Shown in pieces: positions 24,403-36,143 of a stretch of 64,000 bases of DNA. Source of the DNA: Diphasiastrum complanatum (Eukaryota > Streptophyta > Lycopodiopsida > Lycopodiales > Lycopodiaceae). The notes beneath the pieces are model-generated. The model was not told the DNA's origin and did no database searches. It saw only the letters and a list, made by a program, of their open reading frames with translations. The position numbers were made by a program, and so were the translations under genes. Positions within the stretch are counted from its first letter, which is position 1. The number at the start of each line of letters is the position of its first letter. The stretch covers positions 24,993,803-25,057,802 of the forward strand of contig CM055108.1 of assembly GCA_029204225.1 (NCBI GenBank), read 5' to 3'.

Positions 24403-24866
24403 GCCAGGGACTACAGGATACAGGCCTACTGGGCTACTCTGCATATATTCCGCAGGCCTCTTTACATTTGCTGTTGGTTATGTATATTTCTGGTTACGCA
24501 TTTTATATTAGTCATGTACAAGCCCCAGAGCCTTTTTATATGCTTATGACCCGCATTGGGTCCTTTTTTATGACATTGACTGGCCTTGGGCCCTTATTAT
24601 ATGGTTATATGTGGAGTGGGGGCCCGTAGGAGGGCGCACTATTTTCCCTCCACATTTTGCCTCCCTTTACTATTGAATTCCTATTTTAGGGTTCATTGGT
24701 ATGGTATTTATAGGGGCATTTGTACACTCATTTTTCAGATTATTGATTGGTATTGCTTGGGCTTTTCGTGGGAGAACCTATTGTCTTGTCTATTGCTTGT
24801 AGGGCTTTAGTCTATTGCTGTCTTTTATGCTTCATTGATTCAACACCTGAGATTTTGATCATAACT
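24403..24866 (+). repeat. 3' LTR of Gypsy element 1, inverted relative to its internal region
   Basis: It matches the reverse complement of 30,339-30,786 with about eight substitutions and one 17-bp insertion. The Gypsy internal domains lie on the minus strand, yet this LTR lies on the plus strand. It ends CATAACT, followed by AAAGA (24,867-24,871), the same target duplication as at the 5' LTR. See the inversion feature. Confidence 0.9.
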
Positions 24867-24879
24867 AAAGACGTCAATA

Positions 24880-24923
<44 letters not shown>

Positions 24924-25050
24924 GGCTGCTCCTCCAGCTCCTCCAGCGATGGCTGCTGCCCTGTCCTAGGCCCTGCCCTTGCCCTGCCCTGGTCGGCCCT
25001 CTCTCAACACCATGGCCCCTCCTCCTCCTCGCGCCCCTGCTCGTAGGTCC
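24408..25050 (+). other. Inverted segment of about 643 bp bounded by GGACTAC/GTAGGTCC
   Basis: On the plus strand this segment holds, in order, the Gypsy 3' LTR, the last bases of a LINE 3' UTR (AAAGACGTCAATAAAGC), a (CT)n tract and a LINE 5' end (MAAPPAPPAMAAA, then MAPPPPRAPARRS). All neighbours of these parts are on the minus strand. Flipping it restores Gypsy-3' LTR-target duplication-LINE tail-(CT)n-LINE-2 ORF1. The ends carry a near-perfect short inverted repeat, GGACTAC at 24,408 and GTAGGTCC at 25,043. Confidence 0.8.
24867..24920 (+). repeat. LINE-3 terminal sequence and (CT)n tail
   Basis: AAAGACGTCAATAAAGC plus (CT)n (24,883-24,920) is the end of the LINE copy whose 3' UTR resumes at 30,787 beyond the Gypsy insertion. 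Its orientation is flipped with the segment. Confidence 0.8.
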
Positions 25051-26350
25051 TAAGAACCAGTGCCAGAGAAAAATACTGCATCAAGATATCCCATCTGAGA
25101 AAGGAACATCAAGAGAAGCCGGAGCATCCCGAGAAGCAATGGTAGCTGCAAGTGATTGAGCCTGATCAGCCAGGATAGGGGTATGATAAAAAACATCAAT
25201 GGGCTCCCAAGTAGCCTCCTCAATAGGACGACCATCCCACTGGACCAAAAACTGAACCTACCGATGGCGACGACTATGCAATAAGCGCACCTGTAAAATA
25301 GCAGCTGGCATGAATGGAAAAAGCTCTGGATCTGTAGGAAATGAGGAATCTTGAGGAGCATCATCCTCAATAGCAGCACGTAATAAACTGACATGAAAGA
25401 TATCACAAGCCCGAGTAGCAGCAGGTAACTCAAGACGATATGTAACTGAACTAAGGCACTCAAGAATCTGAAAAGGCCCATAATAGCGCGGCGCAAGCTT
25501 CTCAGTAGAAGCAAGACCCTGTACAAAACGATGGCGAGCAAAGCGTAACCAGAGAAAAACAGTATCTCCCTCTGCAAACTCAACATGGCGCCGATGACGA
25601 TCAACAATGGTCCTGTACCGCTGCTGAATATGCTGTAAATGAGTAGCAGCTCTAGTAATAATCTCCCGAGCACTCGAAAGATAAGATGAAATAGTAACAG
25701 GTGCATCATCTGGAGGAGCAGGTATACCGGGTAGAACTGGTGAGTATCCATGAGCAAGCAGGAAAGGAGAAACACCTGTGCTGGAACTAACAGAACTGTT
25801 ATAACTATACTCAGCCAAACATAAATGCTGATCCCAATCACGACCAGAAGGAGAAACATAATGTCGTAAATAATCCTCCAATACCCGATTAATAACCTGA
25901 TGTAAACTTGGTATCCCGATTAGTAAGTATAGATCGTGGGAGACCATGTAAGCGGAAAATCTCAGAAATAAATATACGACCACACTGCTCTGCTGTAATA
26001 GTACGTCTGACTGGTATGAAATGAGCTTGTTTAGAAAACCTATCAACTACCACCAAACAAGAGTCATGACCATGCTGAGTACGAGGAAGACCTAAAATGA
26101 AGTCCATAGATATATCAGTCCACTGGCGGGAAGGAATAGGCCAACTTTGAAGGAGACCGCCGGGTTTTTCACGGGAATACTTGTTACGAAGGCAAAAATC
26201 ACAAGTATGAATAAGGTGGGAAAGCTCACGCTTCATGGAAGGCCAGTAAAAATGTTCTTTCAAACGGAACAAGGTGAAAACCAAAATGGCCACCAACAGG
26301 AGAGGAATGGGCATCAAGGAGGAGCTGTGGACGTATGTCGAGAGTGCTGG
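25051..26350 (-). pseudogene. Gypsy element 1 integrase and chromodomain-like tail
   Basis: The minus strand gives HTCDFCLRNKYSREKPGG (zinc region), DISMDFILGLPRTQHGHD and VVVDRFSKQAHFIP, and ILTNRDTKFTSGY at about 25,905. There a deletion of roughly 120 nt removes the FW...SSAYHPQxDGQSE block with the catalytic Glu and shifts the frame to VINRVLEDYLRHY. The C-terminal part runs to 25,258 and, after one stop, ends VQFLVQWDGRPIEEATWEPI, a chromodomain-like motif typical of chromoviruses. A frameshift near 26,270 separates it from RNase H. The integrase is not functional. Confidence 0.85.
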
Positions 26351-28043
26351 GAATACATAACGAACCATAGTGAAACAAACGATGATTAACAATGGAATAA
26401 ACCCGGTGAGGGTGAGAGGAAGGATGAGAGGCAGACGACATAACATCACGAAAGTCTGGACATGTAGCATAAGCCTGAGGAAGATCATCATACCAAGAGT
26501 GGGGAGACGTAACAAGACTGTAAGTAAGAGAAGGTAAACGAGACAAAGCATCAGCAGCAGCGTTACTTTTACCAGGCTTATAATGAATATCAAAATGAAA
26601 GGACTGTAAAAACTGAAGCCAACGGTACTGACGATCACTAAGATCCTTTTGTGTATACAAATAACGAAGTGACTGGTGATCAGTAAAAACATCAAACGGA
26701 ACACGATACAGATAATGACGCCACTTCTTTAAAGCAAAAATGATAGCAAGCAACTCTTTTTCATGAGTGGAATAGCGCTGCTCATACGAACGAAGACGAC
26801 GGGATTCATATGCAATAACACACTGACACTGACATAACAAAGCACCTAATCCTGTGGAACTAGCATCAGTCTCAACAGCAAAACGCTGGGAAAAATCTGG
26901 AAGACATAAAACAGGGGTAGTGGTAAGCTTAACCTTCAAAGTATGAAAAGTTGACTGACATGCGGGAGTCCAAGCAAACGAAGTTTCCTTTTTCAACAGA
27001 GCATGCAAAGGAGATGCAAGAGTGGCAAAATGAGCAACTGGTTTACGAAGATGGATAGCAAGACCAAGAAACATACGAACATCATGAACATCAGCAGGCA
27101 CAGGCCATGAAAGAATAGAACGGACCTTACGAGGGTCGAGACGAACAGTACCATTAGTAACAAAGAAGCCCAAAAACTCGATTTGTACAACAACAAAAGA
27201 ACATTTAGAACGTTTAGCATACAGATGATGAGTAACTAACAAAACCAAAACAGAACGAACGTGCTGAACATGAAGAGAGAGAGTGGTGCTATAAATGAGG
27301 ATATCGTCAAAATAAACAACGACACACTTTCCAAGCAGAGGACGAAAGATGTTATTCATGACATTCTGAAAAGTGGGTGGGCCATTGGTAACACCAAAAG
27401 GAAGGACACGAAACTCATACAGACCAAAGTGGGTACGGAAAGCTATCTTGTGCTCATCAGGAGGATGCAGACGAATCTGGTGATAACCGGAACGGAGGTC
27501 AAGTTTAGAAAAGATCTCGGCTTGGCCTAACTGGTCAAACAGGTCATCCATATGAGGGATAGGGTACTGATTACGGATAGTAAGTTTATTTAAAGCACGA
27601 TAATCTATACATAGACGTTTAGTACCATCCTTCTTATCAACAAGTAAAATAGGAGCACCAAAAGGACTGTGGCTAGGAACAATAAGGCCTTGACGTAATA
27701 AATCAGACACCTGACGCTGGACTTCCTCGCGCTCAACAATAGACATACGAAAAGGAGGACGAGAAGGAGGTGATGCAGAGGAAACAAGGTCTATATGGTG
27801 GTTGACATCTCGTAAAGGTGGTAACTGAGTCGGCTCTCTAAAAACATGCTCAATTGAATTCACGCAGCAGTTCAGAAAATACCTGTGGCAAAGGTGGTGC
27901 ATCTGCAGTAGGCTGAACTGGCTGAACAGAAAGAATAGCCGCACAGTGGGCCTTCGGGAGGCTCCGTATGAACTGCTTCCCGGAAATAAGCTAATAGTCC
28001 TGTCGAGAATCAATACCGGAAAATATATGCTGAGTACCATCAT
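26351..28043 (-). pseudogene. Gypsy element 1 reverse transcriptase and RNase H
   Basis: A single long frame reads REEVQRQVSDLLRQGLIVPS, KKDGTKRLCIDYRALNKLT, FSKLDLRSGYHQIR, FGVTNGPPTFQNVMN and VVYFDDILIYS (YFDD intact, about 27,303-27,314). RNase H follows: VETDASSTGLGALL, YSTHEKELLAII, FTDHQSLRYL and KSNAAADALSRLP. The RT-RH stretch looks undamaged. Shifts lie upstream toward protease and downstream toward integrase. Confidence 0.9.
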
Positions 28044-28423
28044 GAGAGAATGTCAATGTCTGCTGCTGGAGGTCTACTGTAACCGCACCAAGGGATGCAA
28101 ACCAATCAGCACCGAGGATAAGATCGTACCATGTAATTGGAATAATATGAAAATCTGCCTGACCAAGGAAGTCTCCAATCCGATATAAAAGCTGCTGATA
28201 CATCTGCGTGCTAGGAAAAGAGTGTGCGCTGGCAACCTCAACATGCAGGGGATGAGGCGTAGTGACTGGCATAGCACGAATGCGTGTAGTAATATGACTG
28301 CTGAGAAACGTGAGTGCTACCCGTGTCAACAAGGGCAATAAACTCACGACCAGTGATACGTACGCGAAGACGGATATGCTCGACCCGGCTTACCGGCCCA
28401 AGTAGCATAAGAAAGCTGAGCAT
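27991..28423 (-). pseudogene. Gypsy element 1 protease
   Basis: The minus strand reads GREFIALVDTGSTH with the aspartic protease triad Asp-Thr-Gly at about 28,319-28,327, a one-frame shift, then a normal PR body (ITWYDLILGADWFASLGA). The shift right after the active site breaks it. Confidence 0.75.
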
Positions 28424-29592
28424 GGCATACAGCTAGATCAGGGGGATCAAGAACAGGCTCAATGGGTGTGGCAAACTGATCAACAGGTGGGTCATCATCA
28501 AGAATATGAAGGCATATGGCAGAATCAGGACTATCATCAGGTGTGTCAGCATCATGGAAATAGACGGCAGTAGCAGTGGCAGGCTGTCGGCAATCACAAG
28601 CGATATGATCAGGACTCTTACAGTTGAAACATAAGCGCTTCTCACGGATCTCAGACATCTCAGGCTGTGAGTAGCGACGAACAAAAACAAGACGAGGAGA
28701 AAAAGGAGGACGTGGTGTAGAAGGAAGAGTGGACGAAGGTGAACTGACAGATGTGGGACTAGCAGAGGATGGAGAGGAAAAAATAGGACGTGTGAAAGGA
28801 CGAGAAACAGAGGAAGAGATGGGAGAGTACTTGTGCTGCAGTGCGGTAGCAAGGGAGATGGCGTGAGAAAGAGTGAGTGGAAATAAAAGAAGAACCAACT
28901 ACATGAGTGCGCCTCGTCAACGTAGCGAGAAATGAGCTCCAATGTAGAAATATTTGGGAATAGATAGGAAAGCTCTGTAAACCGTGTCGTATAAGCAGCC
29001 AAGGCACCAGTGTGAGATAAACTGCGAAAGATGTCACGCTGTCGAATAAGCCACTGAGGATCAATCATCGCTAGGCGGAGTGCTGTCATAAACTCTGTCC
29101 AACTAGCAAGGCCAGGGTGTGAAGCCGTCTGGCGAAACATGCGCCACCAAGTAGCACACGGCCCTCCAAATGTAAAGCAGCCAAATGTATCCGCTGAATG
29201 TTAGTCTTAGGAAACATAAGGAAGTAGGTCTCAAGCTTAGAATACCAATTCTCGAGCTCATTCCCATCGGATGACCCAAAATACACAGTAAGCTGAACCT
29301 TATCCTTAAAGTCTCGTGGCAAAGGACCAGAAGATGAAGGAGTCTCGGATGGTGGAAATGTGCGCTGTGGGGGAATAGGTGGAGATAGTGGAGAAACACT
29401 GGACTGTAATGATAGTGTAGCAATCTGGGCAGAAAGAGCAGTGAACGTCTCTCGTAAGTCCTGGCGTAAATCAGTGCGTACATCACTCATGGCTTCCCTA
29501 AGATGATCTCGGAATTCATGCCGTACTTCGTCAAGGTAAGTGGAAGACGGTATGCGAGGCTCAGACGATGTAGGGGAAGTATCCATGGTCAA
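28424..29592 (-). pseudogene. Gypsy element 1 gag
   Basis: It begins MTMDTSPTSSEPRIPSSTY at 29,592. It has a coiled N-terminal segment, the capsid core (YFLMFPKTN, AALHLEGRVLL, then SWTEFMTALRLAM) and one knuckle CFNCKSPDHIACDC (CX2CX4HX4C, near 28,630). At least two frameshifts (about 29,120 and 28,900) split it. Confidence 0.8.
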
Positions 29593-30338
29593 GGAATGCA
29601 GGAAGTGAAGAGAGTGTAAGAAAAGCTTAATATCGGAGGGAGCGGACTTTTGTCGTCACCCCAAATACGCTTTAGGTACACAAACGACATTAAGAGCAAG
29701 AAAGGAAATGACAAATGTCAAGAAAAGGTGTGGAAAGCAAGGAAAAACCAGCAAAGATACTTCTTGATAGAGCTCCAAGCGTGTGCGAAGAGCTGGCTGG
29801 AAAATGTGACCACAAGGAGAATGAAAGTGGGCGCTGGACAGCCTCCAATCAATGCCAAAAATATGGCTGGAAATCTGTAGAAAACGTGATGAAATAGGGC
29901 GATGGACAGCCTCCAATCAAAACTGAAATATGGCTGAAACTCTGCTGGAACAATGGCTGAAAAATGTGATGAAGTAGGGCGCTGGACAGCCTCCAATCAA
30001 TGCTGAAAAGATGGCTGGGAATCCTCTCCCTGAATCAAATGGAGGATTCAAAAAAAAGAGGGAAAAGGATTTGGAACTTGGGCGCCGGAAATAATCTGCC
30101 CAATTTTTTTTTTTTCTGGCCGCCAAATTTAGCGGAAGTACTTCCGCTAACTATCTGCTAAAGCTCCGCCAACGAAAATGCTCTGATGAGAGTTGGTCCT
30201 CCTCCAAACTGTGCTGAATGTTGCTGAAGCAAAGAGACGAAAGCTCTCAGCAAAGAGAGAAAAATCAGCAAGGAAAATGGGCACCCAATCAGAAAATCAG
30301 ATCTGAAATTCAGCAATCAGGAAAGTGCTCTGATACCA
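29593..30338 (-). other. Gypsy element 1 leader with tandem repeats and primer site
   Basis: The untranslated leader between PBS (30,327-30,338, minus-strand TGGTATCAGAGC) and gag. A unit containing GGACAGCCTCCAATCAA occurs three times, at about 29,835, 29,903 and 29,983, spaced 68 and 80 bp. A palindrome-like AAGCGG/AGTACTTCCGCTAA block lies near 30,130. Confidence 0.75.
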
Positions 30339-30786
30339 AGTTATGATCAAAATCTCAGGTGTTGAATCAGCAATAGACTAAAGCCCTACAAGCAATAGAC
30401 AAGACAATAGGTTCTCCCACGAAGAGCCCAAGCAATACCAATCAATAATCTGAAAAATGAGTGTACAAATGCCCCTATAAATACCCTACCAATGAACCCT
30501 AAAATAGGAATTCAAAAGTAAAGGGAGGCAAAATGTGGAGGGAAAATAGTGCGCCCTCCTACGGGCCCCCACTCCACATATAACCATATAATAAGGGCCC
30601 AAGGCCAGTCAATGTCATAAAAAAGGACCCAGTGCGGGTCATAAGCATATAGAAAGGCTCTGGGGCCTGTACATGACTAATATAAAATGCTTAACCAGAA
30701 ATATACATAACCAACAGTAAATGTAAAGAGGCCTGCGGAATATATGCAGAGTAGCCCAGTAGGCCTGTATCCTGTAGTCCGTAACT
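30339..30786 (-). repeat. 5' LTR of Gypsy element 1
   Basis: 448 bp on the minus strand with short inverted ends AGTTA...TAACT. A TATA-like TATTTATAGG lies inside. Target duplication AAAGA (plus-strand TCTTT) is at 30,787-30,791. The element inserted in the 3' UTR of a LINE, at GGAAAAGA. Confidence 0.9.
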
Positions 30787-31020
30787 TCTTTTCCATGCCA
30801 AAAGGCATATAAAACAAAATAGTAGATGTGAAGTATATGTTAGAAATGGAAGTGTATGAAACGTCTCCAAACAATAAAGAAAAAGATACATGAAGTATGA
30901 CTGCTAAGATCAAAATGAATCTATTGCAAGAATATCTGACTGCAAATATAGATGTAATGATAATGGTATGACATGCTATCATAAAATCGTACTGCTACTG
31001 AAGAAAGATGTAATGTGGAC
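30787..31020 (-). pseudogene. LINE-3: 5'-truncated copy (ORF2 tail and 3' UTR)
   Basis: On the minus strand it begins near 31,020 with HITSFFSSST, the last conserved motif of the ORF2 tail, then the 3' UTR and the hairpin ATGCC-TTTT-GGCAT (30,795-30,808). Gypsy element 1 interrupts it, and its tail resumes at 24,867. Only about 0.25 kb of LINE was inserted. Confidence 0.75.
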
Positions 31021-31661
31021 TAGTGTTGGAGGTAGGCCCACTACGTGCTGCTGATGTCATAGTTGTTTGTGAGATGTGTGGGTCCTCATGAGGTAGCTTT
31101 TGCTTAGTATAAATACCCGCTAGGGCTCTTCATTATTTAGTCATGAGTTTGGAATCTTGAGCTCTTTGTTGGGGAGGGGTAACAACATGCAGAAGCTGCC
31201 TAAGGTACTAAGACATTTATTAGTGTTATTAGCATCTCCTAAAAGCATACAATTAGTAATCCCAGCCAACTTCAGCTTGATTTTGTTTTTAACCTCATTC
31301 ATGCCCACATGTTGTCCACAACAAGAATTGAAGAATTGAATGGGTTCTTGGTTTCTAAACTTGGTCTGAAAGTAAACCATCTATGTCGCTTTGCTTTTGC
31401 TATATAGGGATTAAACTTGGTGCAACTTTCAATCTTCTGACCAATTTTTTTTGTTTAGAACGAGAGGTACTCATAACAGGAAGCACAACTCCTTGAGCAT
31501 ACTTAGAAGTTACTAGCATGCAGTCAATTATCATTTATTGATTTTTGGTAGTGACTTGTGATATGCATTGTAGCACGACTATGAGCTATGAATGTGCATT
31601 TCTTGATGGTTTTTGATTATAGAAGCCATAGCTTGTTCACAGCAATTGCATTCTATTGCAG
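31021..31661. other. Right end of intron 1
   Basis: Non-coding sequence with no element recognised. It ends in the exon 2 acceptor. Confidence 0.4.
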
Positions 31662-31794
31662 GTATTGGCAACCTTATTGTCGATATGAAAGACACTCAAC
31701 AAAATTGCAATATGTTTTTGAGAAAGAAGGCAATCCATTCTTAGAAAACGTTGATCATGTTCTTTCTATCTTCCAATCGGAGGCAATTTCCTCG
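31662..31794 (+). CDS. Host gene exon 2
   Basis: Acceptor TTCTATTGCAG precedes 31,662 and donor TCG|GTACGC follows 31,794. After one phase-completing base it codes for 44 residues starting YWQPYCRYERHSTKLQ and ending IFQSEAISS, and it ends in phase 0. It follows 640 bp of plain intron after the LINE remnants. I did not recognise this block by family motif, so the support is the splice sites and the phase fit to exon 3. Confidence 0.65.
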
Positions 31795-34792
31795 GTACGC
31801 TTAATGTATCTATTCTTTTATAACATGATCCAGGTCTCAAGTAAAGATTGGAGTTCTTGCTTTTATGGAATTGTCTCGTTTTCAAGGATGTTTTAAACAT
31901 GTCCTACATCTAGCATTTTATTCCTATCATGGATACTTTTTGTTCATGACAATGGGGTGGATCAGAGATTCTTCTTTTTGTTCATGACAATGGGGTGGAT
32001 CAGAAATTCTTCTATGTATGAGGTGGAAACAGAATTTTTAATAAAGATAATTTTTTTGGGAAATTTTTTTTCTCACGTTCTTAAGCTAGTTTTAAGTGTA
32101 CGTGAGTGCCTGTACATTGTAATATGGTAAGAGAAGAGGGCTCAGTCAATGTTCTCATGTTTGGAATTTTCTATATTATATTGACCACTTGGATTGTGAA
32201 CTTAGCACCTAAAAGGTTTTAAGGATCAAGTTAATGTGGAGATTCATACACAACTAGTAGTATTGGTGCTGGGCATGGAATTTGTGATTAAGAAAGTAGT
32301 GGCCTCTTCAAATCTGCATTGTGTAACTCTAACTTTCCTTTTCTCAAATCTCAATCAAGCAATACCTTATGCTTGTTTGATCTCTGGAGGAATCTAGTGG
32401 CAGTTCTTTGATGTGACTAAAAGTGGTTATGAAACACATTTGCTGCATGCAACCATGAATAACGTTTCTTGTATGTCCCTTTTTTGTGTACCTGATTGGA
32501 ATCCAACTCCAAACCTGGACTAGAAGAAAGGAGGTTTTTAATCACTTGCTCGAGGAGTCAACTCATGAATACTTAGTTCACAGCATTTGAGTATTTTAAC
32601 ATTGATACCCAAGATTTAGCTGATTCGTAGATATGATGGCCAGACCAATCAGTTGCCAGAGGACCAGTTGATTGTAAGCAACAGTGATGGCTAATAACTT
32701 TAGATAGGCATCAGGCCCAAGCAACATTAGGTGTGTTGCAAATAGTGTCATGATCAAAGATGTAGGATTGAGATGATCAAATGCCTTAATGTGCCTGTCT
32801 GTGAGTGCTGATGTTAGCCGGGGGTGATGAGAGGCTACCTGGCAAGTTGATTGATCTCCTACTGCATGGGCACCATGTTCCTTAGAGCTATAGATGCTTC
32901 ACACAGAGATTAGGCAAAGTATGCTAAGTTTATATCCAACTGCCTACATGCTGCTATCTTGAGTGTTGGCCCAGCCAACACCATGCATGTCAATGGTCAT
33001 TATGAACAATGCCACAAACTACATGTGAAGGTGGATGGTGACGAGAGAGTTGCTCATTACTGTGGGGACATCATGCGTGTACCATTGCATCGATCAGCTC
33101 ATGTGTGACATAGGCCACCTTGACCGAGTATCTATTATCATCATCACAACCATGTGCATTGTCACCTTTGTGACAGACAAGCGGTTAATGGAAGTGGGTA
33201 GTGCTTGCTGTATTGTGCACTGATAGTTGCTTGGACTTGAAGAAGCATGCTTGGAACAAGTTTGTCTTAGACATGCTGAACTTATATTGTCAATTTGAGG
33301 AAAAACTAGTGGTTTTGGCAAATACTTAGATCTTCTCTGCATTTTGGAGATTGTGTTGTCCCTATACCAGCATGTAGTAAAGGAGTCCAAACTCTTTGAC
33401 TAGATAGTGATTCTTATTTGTTGTGATCTGCCTTTGTTGCTCTCCCTTTCTTCTAGTGATGTCACTATCAAGATAGGCGATTGTCAAATTGATTACACAT
33501 TGCTAAAACTAGTTAAAGCAAGTAACTAGCTTTATTTAGAGTGGTATAAGCTAATTAGAAGTCGACAATTGTTGATTTGAGCTGGAGTGAAATTAGCTGG
33601 AGTTAGATTGAAAAAGGTTCGAATGTTCGATTAGATAGTTGTTCAAAACGAACATTCGGGCTTTTGTTGATAGTCGATAGTTGACACTCAATACTCCTTT
33701 GATAGTTTGACGGTCAAGACTCCGTCAATAGTTTGTATTGAAATCTCACAATTCTAGCTTGTCTAGTTTGATGTAGTTCCACTTCTAAGTGGTGATGTGG
33801 CACATGCCACGTGTATAGATGCCTAGCCCTATGCCTAATCATGTTAATTCCTCACACGAGGTCAGATGGCAACCTTATTCATATTCTCTCCACGTGGTAG
33901 AGAGGATGGAAATAGTGGCTTAGAGCTACTGCTTATTGATAAGGTTTTGGGTGCTGATAAAATCTAAAGGTTGAAGCACCGAGTGTTGCTGCTAAGAACA
34001 TAAGTCCTACATGTCAAAAACAAAGTTGGATAGTTCCTTCTTGTAGAGTGCTTCCTCATGTATCTTCAAGATACTTGAATCTGCATGTCGTAGAGCCATA
34101 GATTTCTTGAAGAAATCAATCTTTGCACTTCTGAGATTAGGTTTGTGATAGTCTCAGTTCTTAAACTAAGAACAAGCAACAAATTTTTTTGGTTACACTT
34201 AAAAGTGAGATAAAAAGCACCAAATTTTTTTGGTTACACTCAACATATTGCTAAATGTCTTTAGAGGTTTTCTATCGGAGACGTCTTTACACTCCCTTGG
34301 TTCAAAACATATTTGAGATGTACTCTTCATTCTTATGCATCTTTTGGTACTCCAAAGACATTTAAAATTCTACCAACCAATAATCCGGGACGTAACAAAA
34401 ACGATGAGTCCCAAAGTGGTACGTAGGATTAACGACAAAGTTGAAACCATTGCAAGAACATCTGATGCAGGATTGACACCTTGCCAGCTATTAGTCGTAG
34501 CAGATAGAGACCCAAAGCTTGGACAAACATGGTTGTAGACACTCTGGTTCTAAAATATACTTCGATAGATAATTCATACATTTACAAATTACCAGCGATG
34601 TTATAACATTCGCATAGGCATGCAATTTTGTCACTTACTGTGCTGATAGCGTGAGTCATGTTGTTAGGTCTTTAGGTAAGAGTGGCTCTGTGTTCTTCTC
34701 TTGCTAATGTGAATTCTTCCAAACACTTGTTCTTGACTTTGCTTGAGCTCGTGTCAATCCACACTTCTGGTCTTAATCATTGCTATGATCAG
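31795..34792. other. Intron 2 of the host gene
   Basis: 3.0 kb of AT-rich DNA with no recognisable coding domain or LTR. A 31-bp stretch (TTGTTCATGACAATGGGG core) is repeated in tandem at about 31,938 and 31,978. Confidence 0.5.
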
Positions 34793-34836
34793 GTAAACAA
34801 GGATTCTGCTGAAGAAAGTGGAAGGCGAAAGTCTTG
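34793..34836 (+). CDS. Host gene exon 3 (44 nt micro-exon)
   Basis: Acceptor ATGATCAG and the strong donor CTTG|GTAAGT bound a 44-nt exon coding VNKDSAEESGRRKS plus two bases (TG). These join the T of exon 4 to make Cys, just before the conserved DDILLHVGGPVWSLDWCP. It is too short to show up as an open frame. Confidence 0.65.
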
Positions 34837-35033
34837 GTAAGTTGGGTGAAAATATTGCAAATTCTGTAGTTGTTTTGAGAAATTTGTAGTTCTTGGATAC
34901 CGTAATGTGAAGACAGTGCAAACTCACTTACTGACACATTGATGCTTTTGAAATGAGAGGCTTTGTGCTACAGTGTAGAGCGTTATGAAGTATGAACAGT
35001 TTATTGCTGATTATATATATGGCTTGTTTACAG

Positions 35034-35142
35034 TGACGACATACTTCTTCATGTTGGTGGGCCTGTTTGGTCTTTAGATTGGTGCCCAGAAAGGCCAGGT
35101 TGGAGAACATGGAGAACTCATGCCAAGAAACATGAAAAAGAG
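35034..35142 (+). CDS. Host gene exon 4: first WD-type block, with a GC donor
   Basis: Acceptor GCTTGTTTACAG precedes it. The exon codes DDILLHVGGPVWSLDWCPERP, which matches the (Y/I)xxxGGxVWALDWCP signature of the GTF3C2 family. No GT donor restores the frame to exon 5. GAG|GCAATT at 35,143 does, and gives KKHEKE|FLAVGAHP, as expected from the family pattern E-F-(I/L)-A-V. The GC-AG intron is therefore inferred. Confidence 0.75.
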
Positions 35143-36143
35143 GCAATTCACTCTTTCATAATGTAGAGAGCCTTATTCTTCTAGTGGAGAGATCATATGT
35201 ATTATCCATTTTTTCAAGCCTTTTTTGCTGAAAGGAATGAGCTTGTTATGGTGCTTTAAATCTTAATTTGGTGCTTTATCATTTTACCTCTTCTGACAGT
35301 TTTGTAGGTAAGCTTCTTGCTAGTCTTGGGGTCACTTTCATGCAACACGTCCGATGGCATTCATTTCCATGCTACTGTTAGAACATTTCAATTTCCTTGT
35401 ATATCTCTTTTATCAAGGGTTGTCAGTGATCTTTCTTTCATTATCTGTCAAAGATGAGTCACAACTTCTACCTTCTTTCACTTACATCTTCGTTGCGTTC
35501 TACTGTTCTATTTCAAACCATCAGTCACCTTGCATAATTGGGATAAGTCACTGTTATCGTTCTACCGTATATTTTTCAATAAGTCCCCTACCACTATAGC
35601 AAAGTGTATGATTAGCTGTACTTACCTCCTCTATATGTTTGTAAAGATAGTTTGTGATACGCGTTTTCTTGCCCAATTGTGGCTCATTGCTTACTCATCA
35701 AGGATATGGGAGGTTTCCTAGTCTCACTAAAGGAACCAAATGTATTCCAAATGTGAAATTTTTCTGTTCCTAGATTTCCGTAGCTCCAATGAATATGTTT
35801 CTACAGCATTCTGTTTCTCTGTAATTTACCCTTGGCAACAAACTGGCATGTAGCTTGCTTAGTCTTTTCTGATTACTTTGCTTATAGAATTTTCAGCTTT
35901 TGTATGCAACTCCTATTAAAGAGAAGATACTGAGACCGCTTCAGCTGTGCTATTTTGTGGTCTTTCCAATGAATCTGGAGATGTTCCATAAGTATTAGGC
36001 TTTGTTGTAGAAGTTTTAAAACCTTCCTTTTAATCTTACAATATTTGAGTGCACAAGCTACCTCATGCTGTTTGTACAAAGGTTAGCTTGATAACAGATT
36101 TTGGCTTTTGAATCTGTTCTCATTGTTTTATGTGTCCTTGCAG

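Noticed and set aside
26389..26704. Leu/Val-rich membrane-like frames on the minus strand (also around 25,050-25,859 and 44,363-45,342)
   Set aside because: They are the second frames of Gypsy pol or of its decayed remains. The hydrophobicity comes from frame-shifted codons.
33035..33390. Possible host exon in intron 2
   Set aside because: Open frames lack family motifs, and exons 2 and 3 already join in phase without it.
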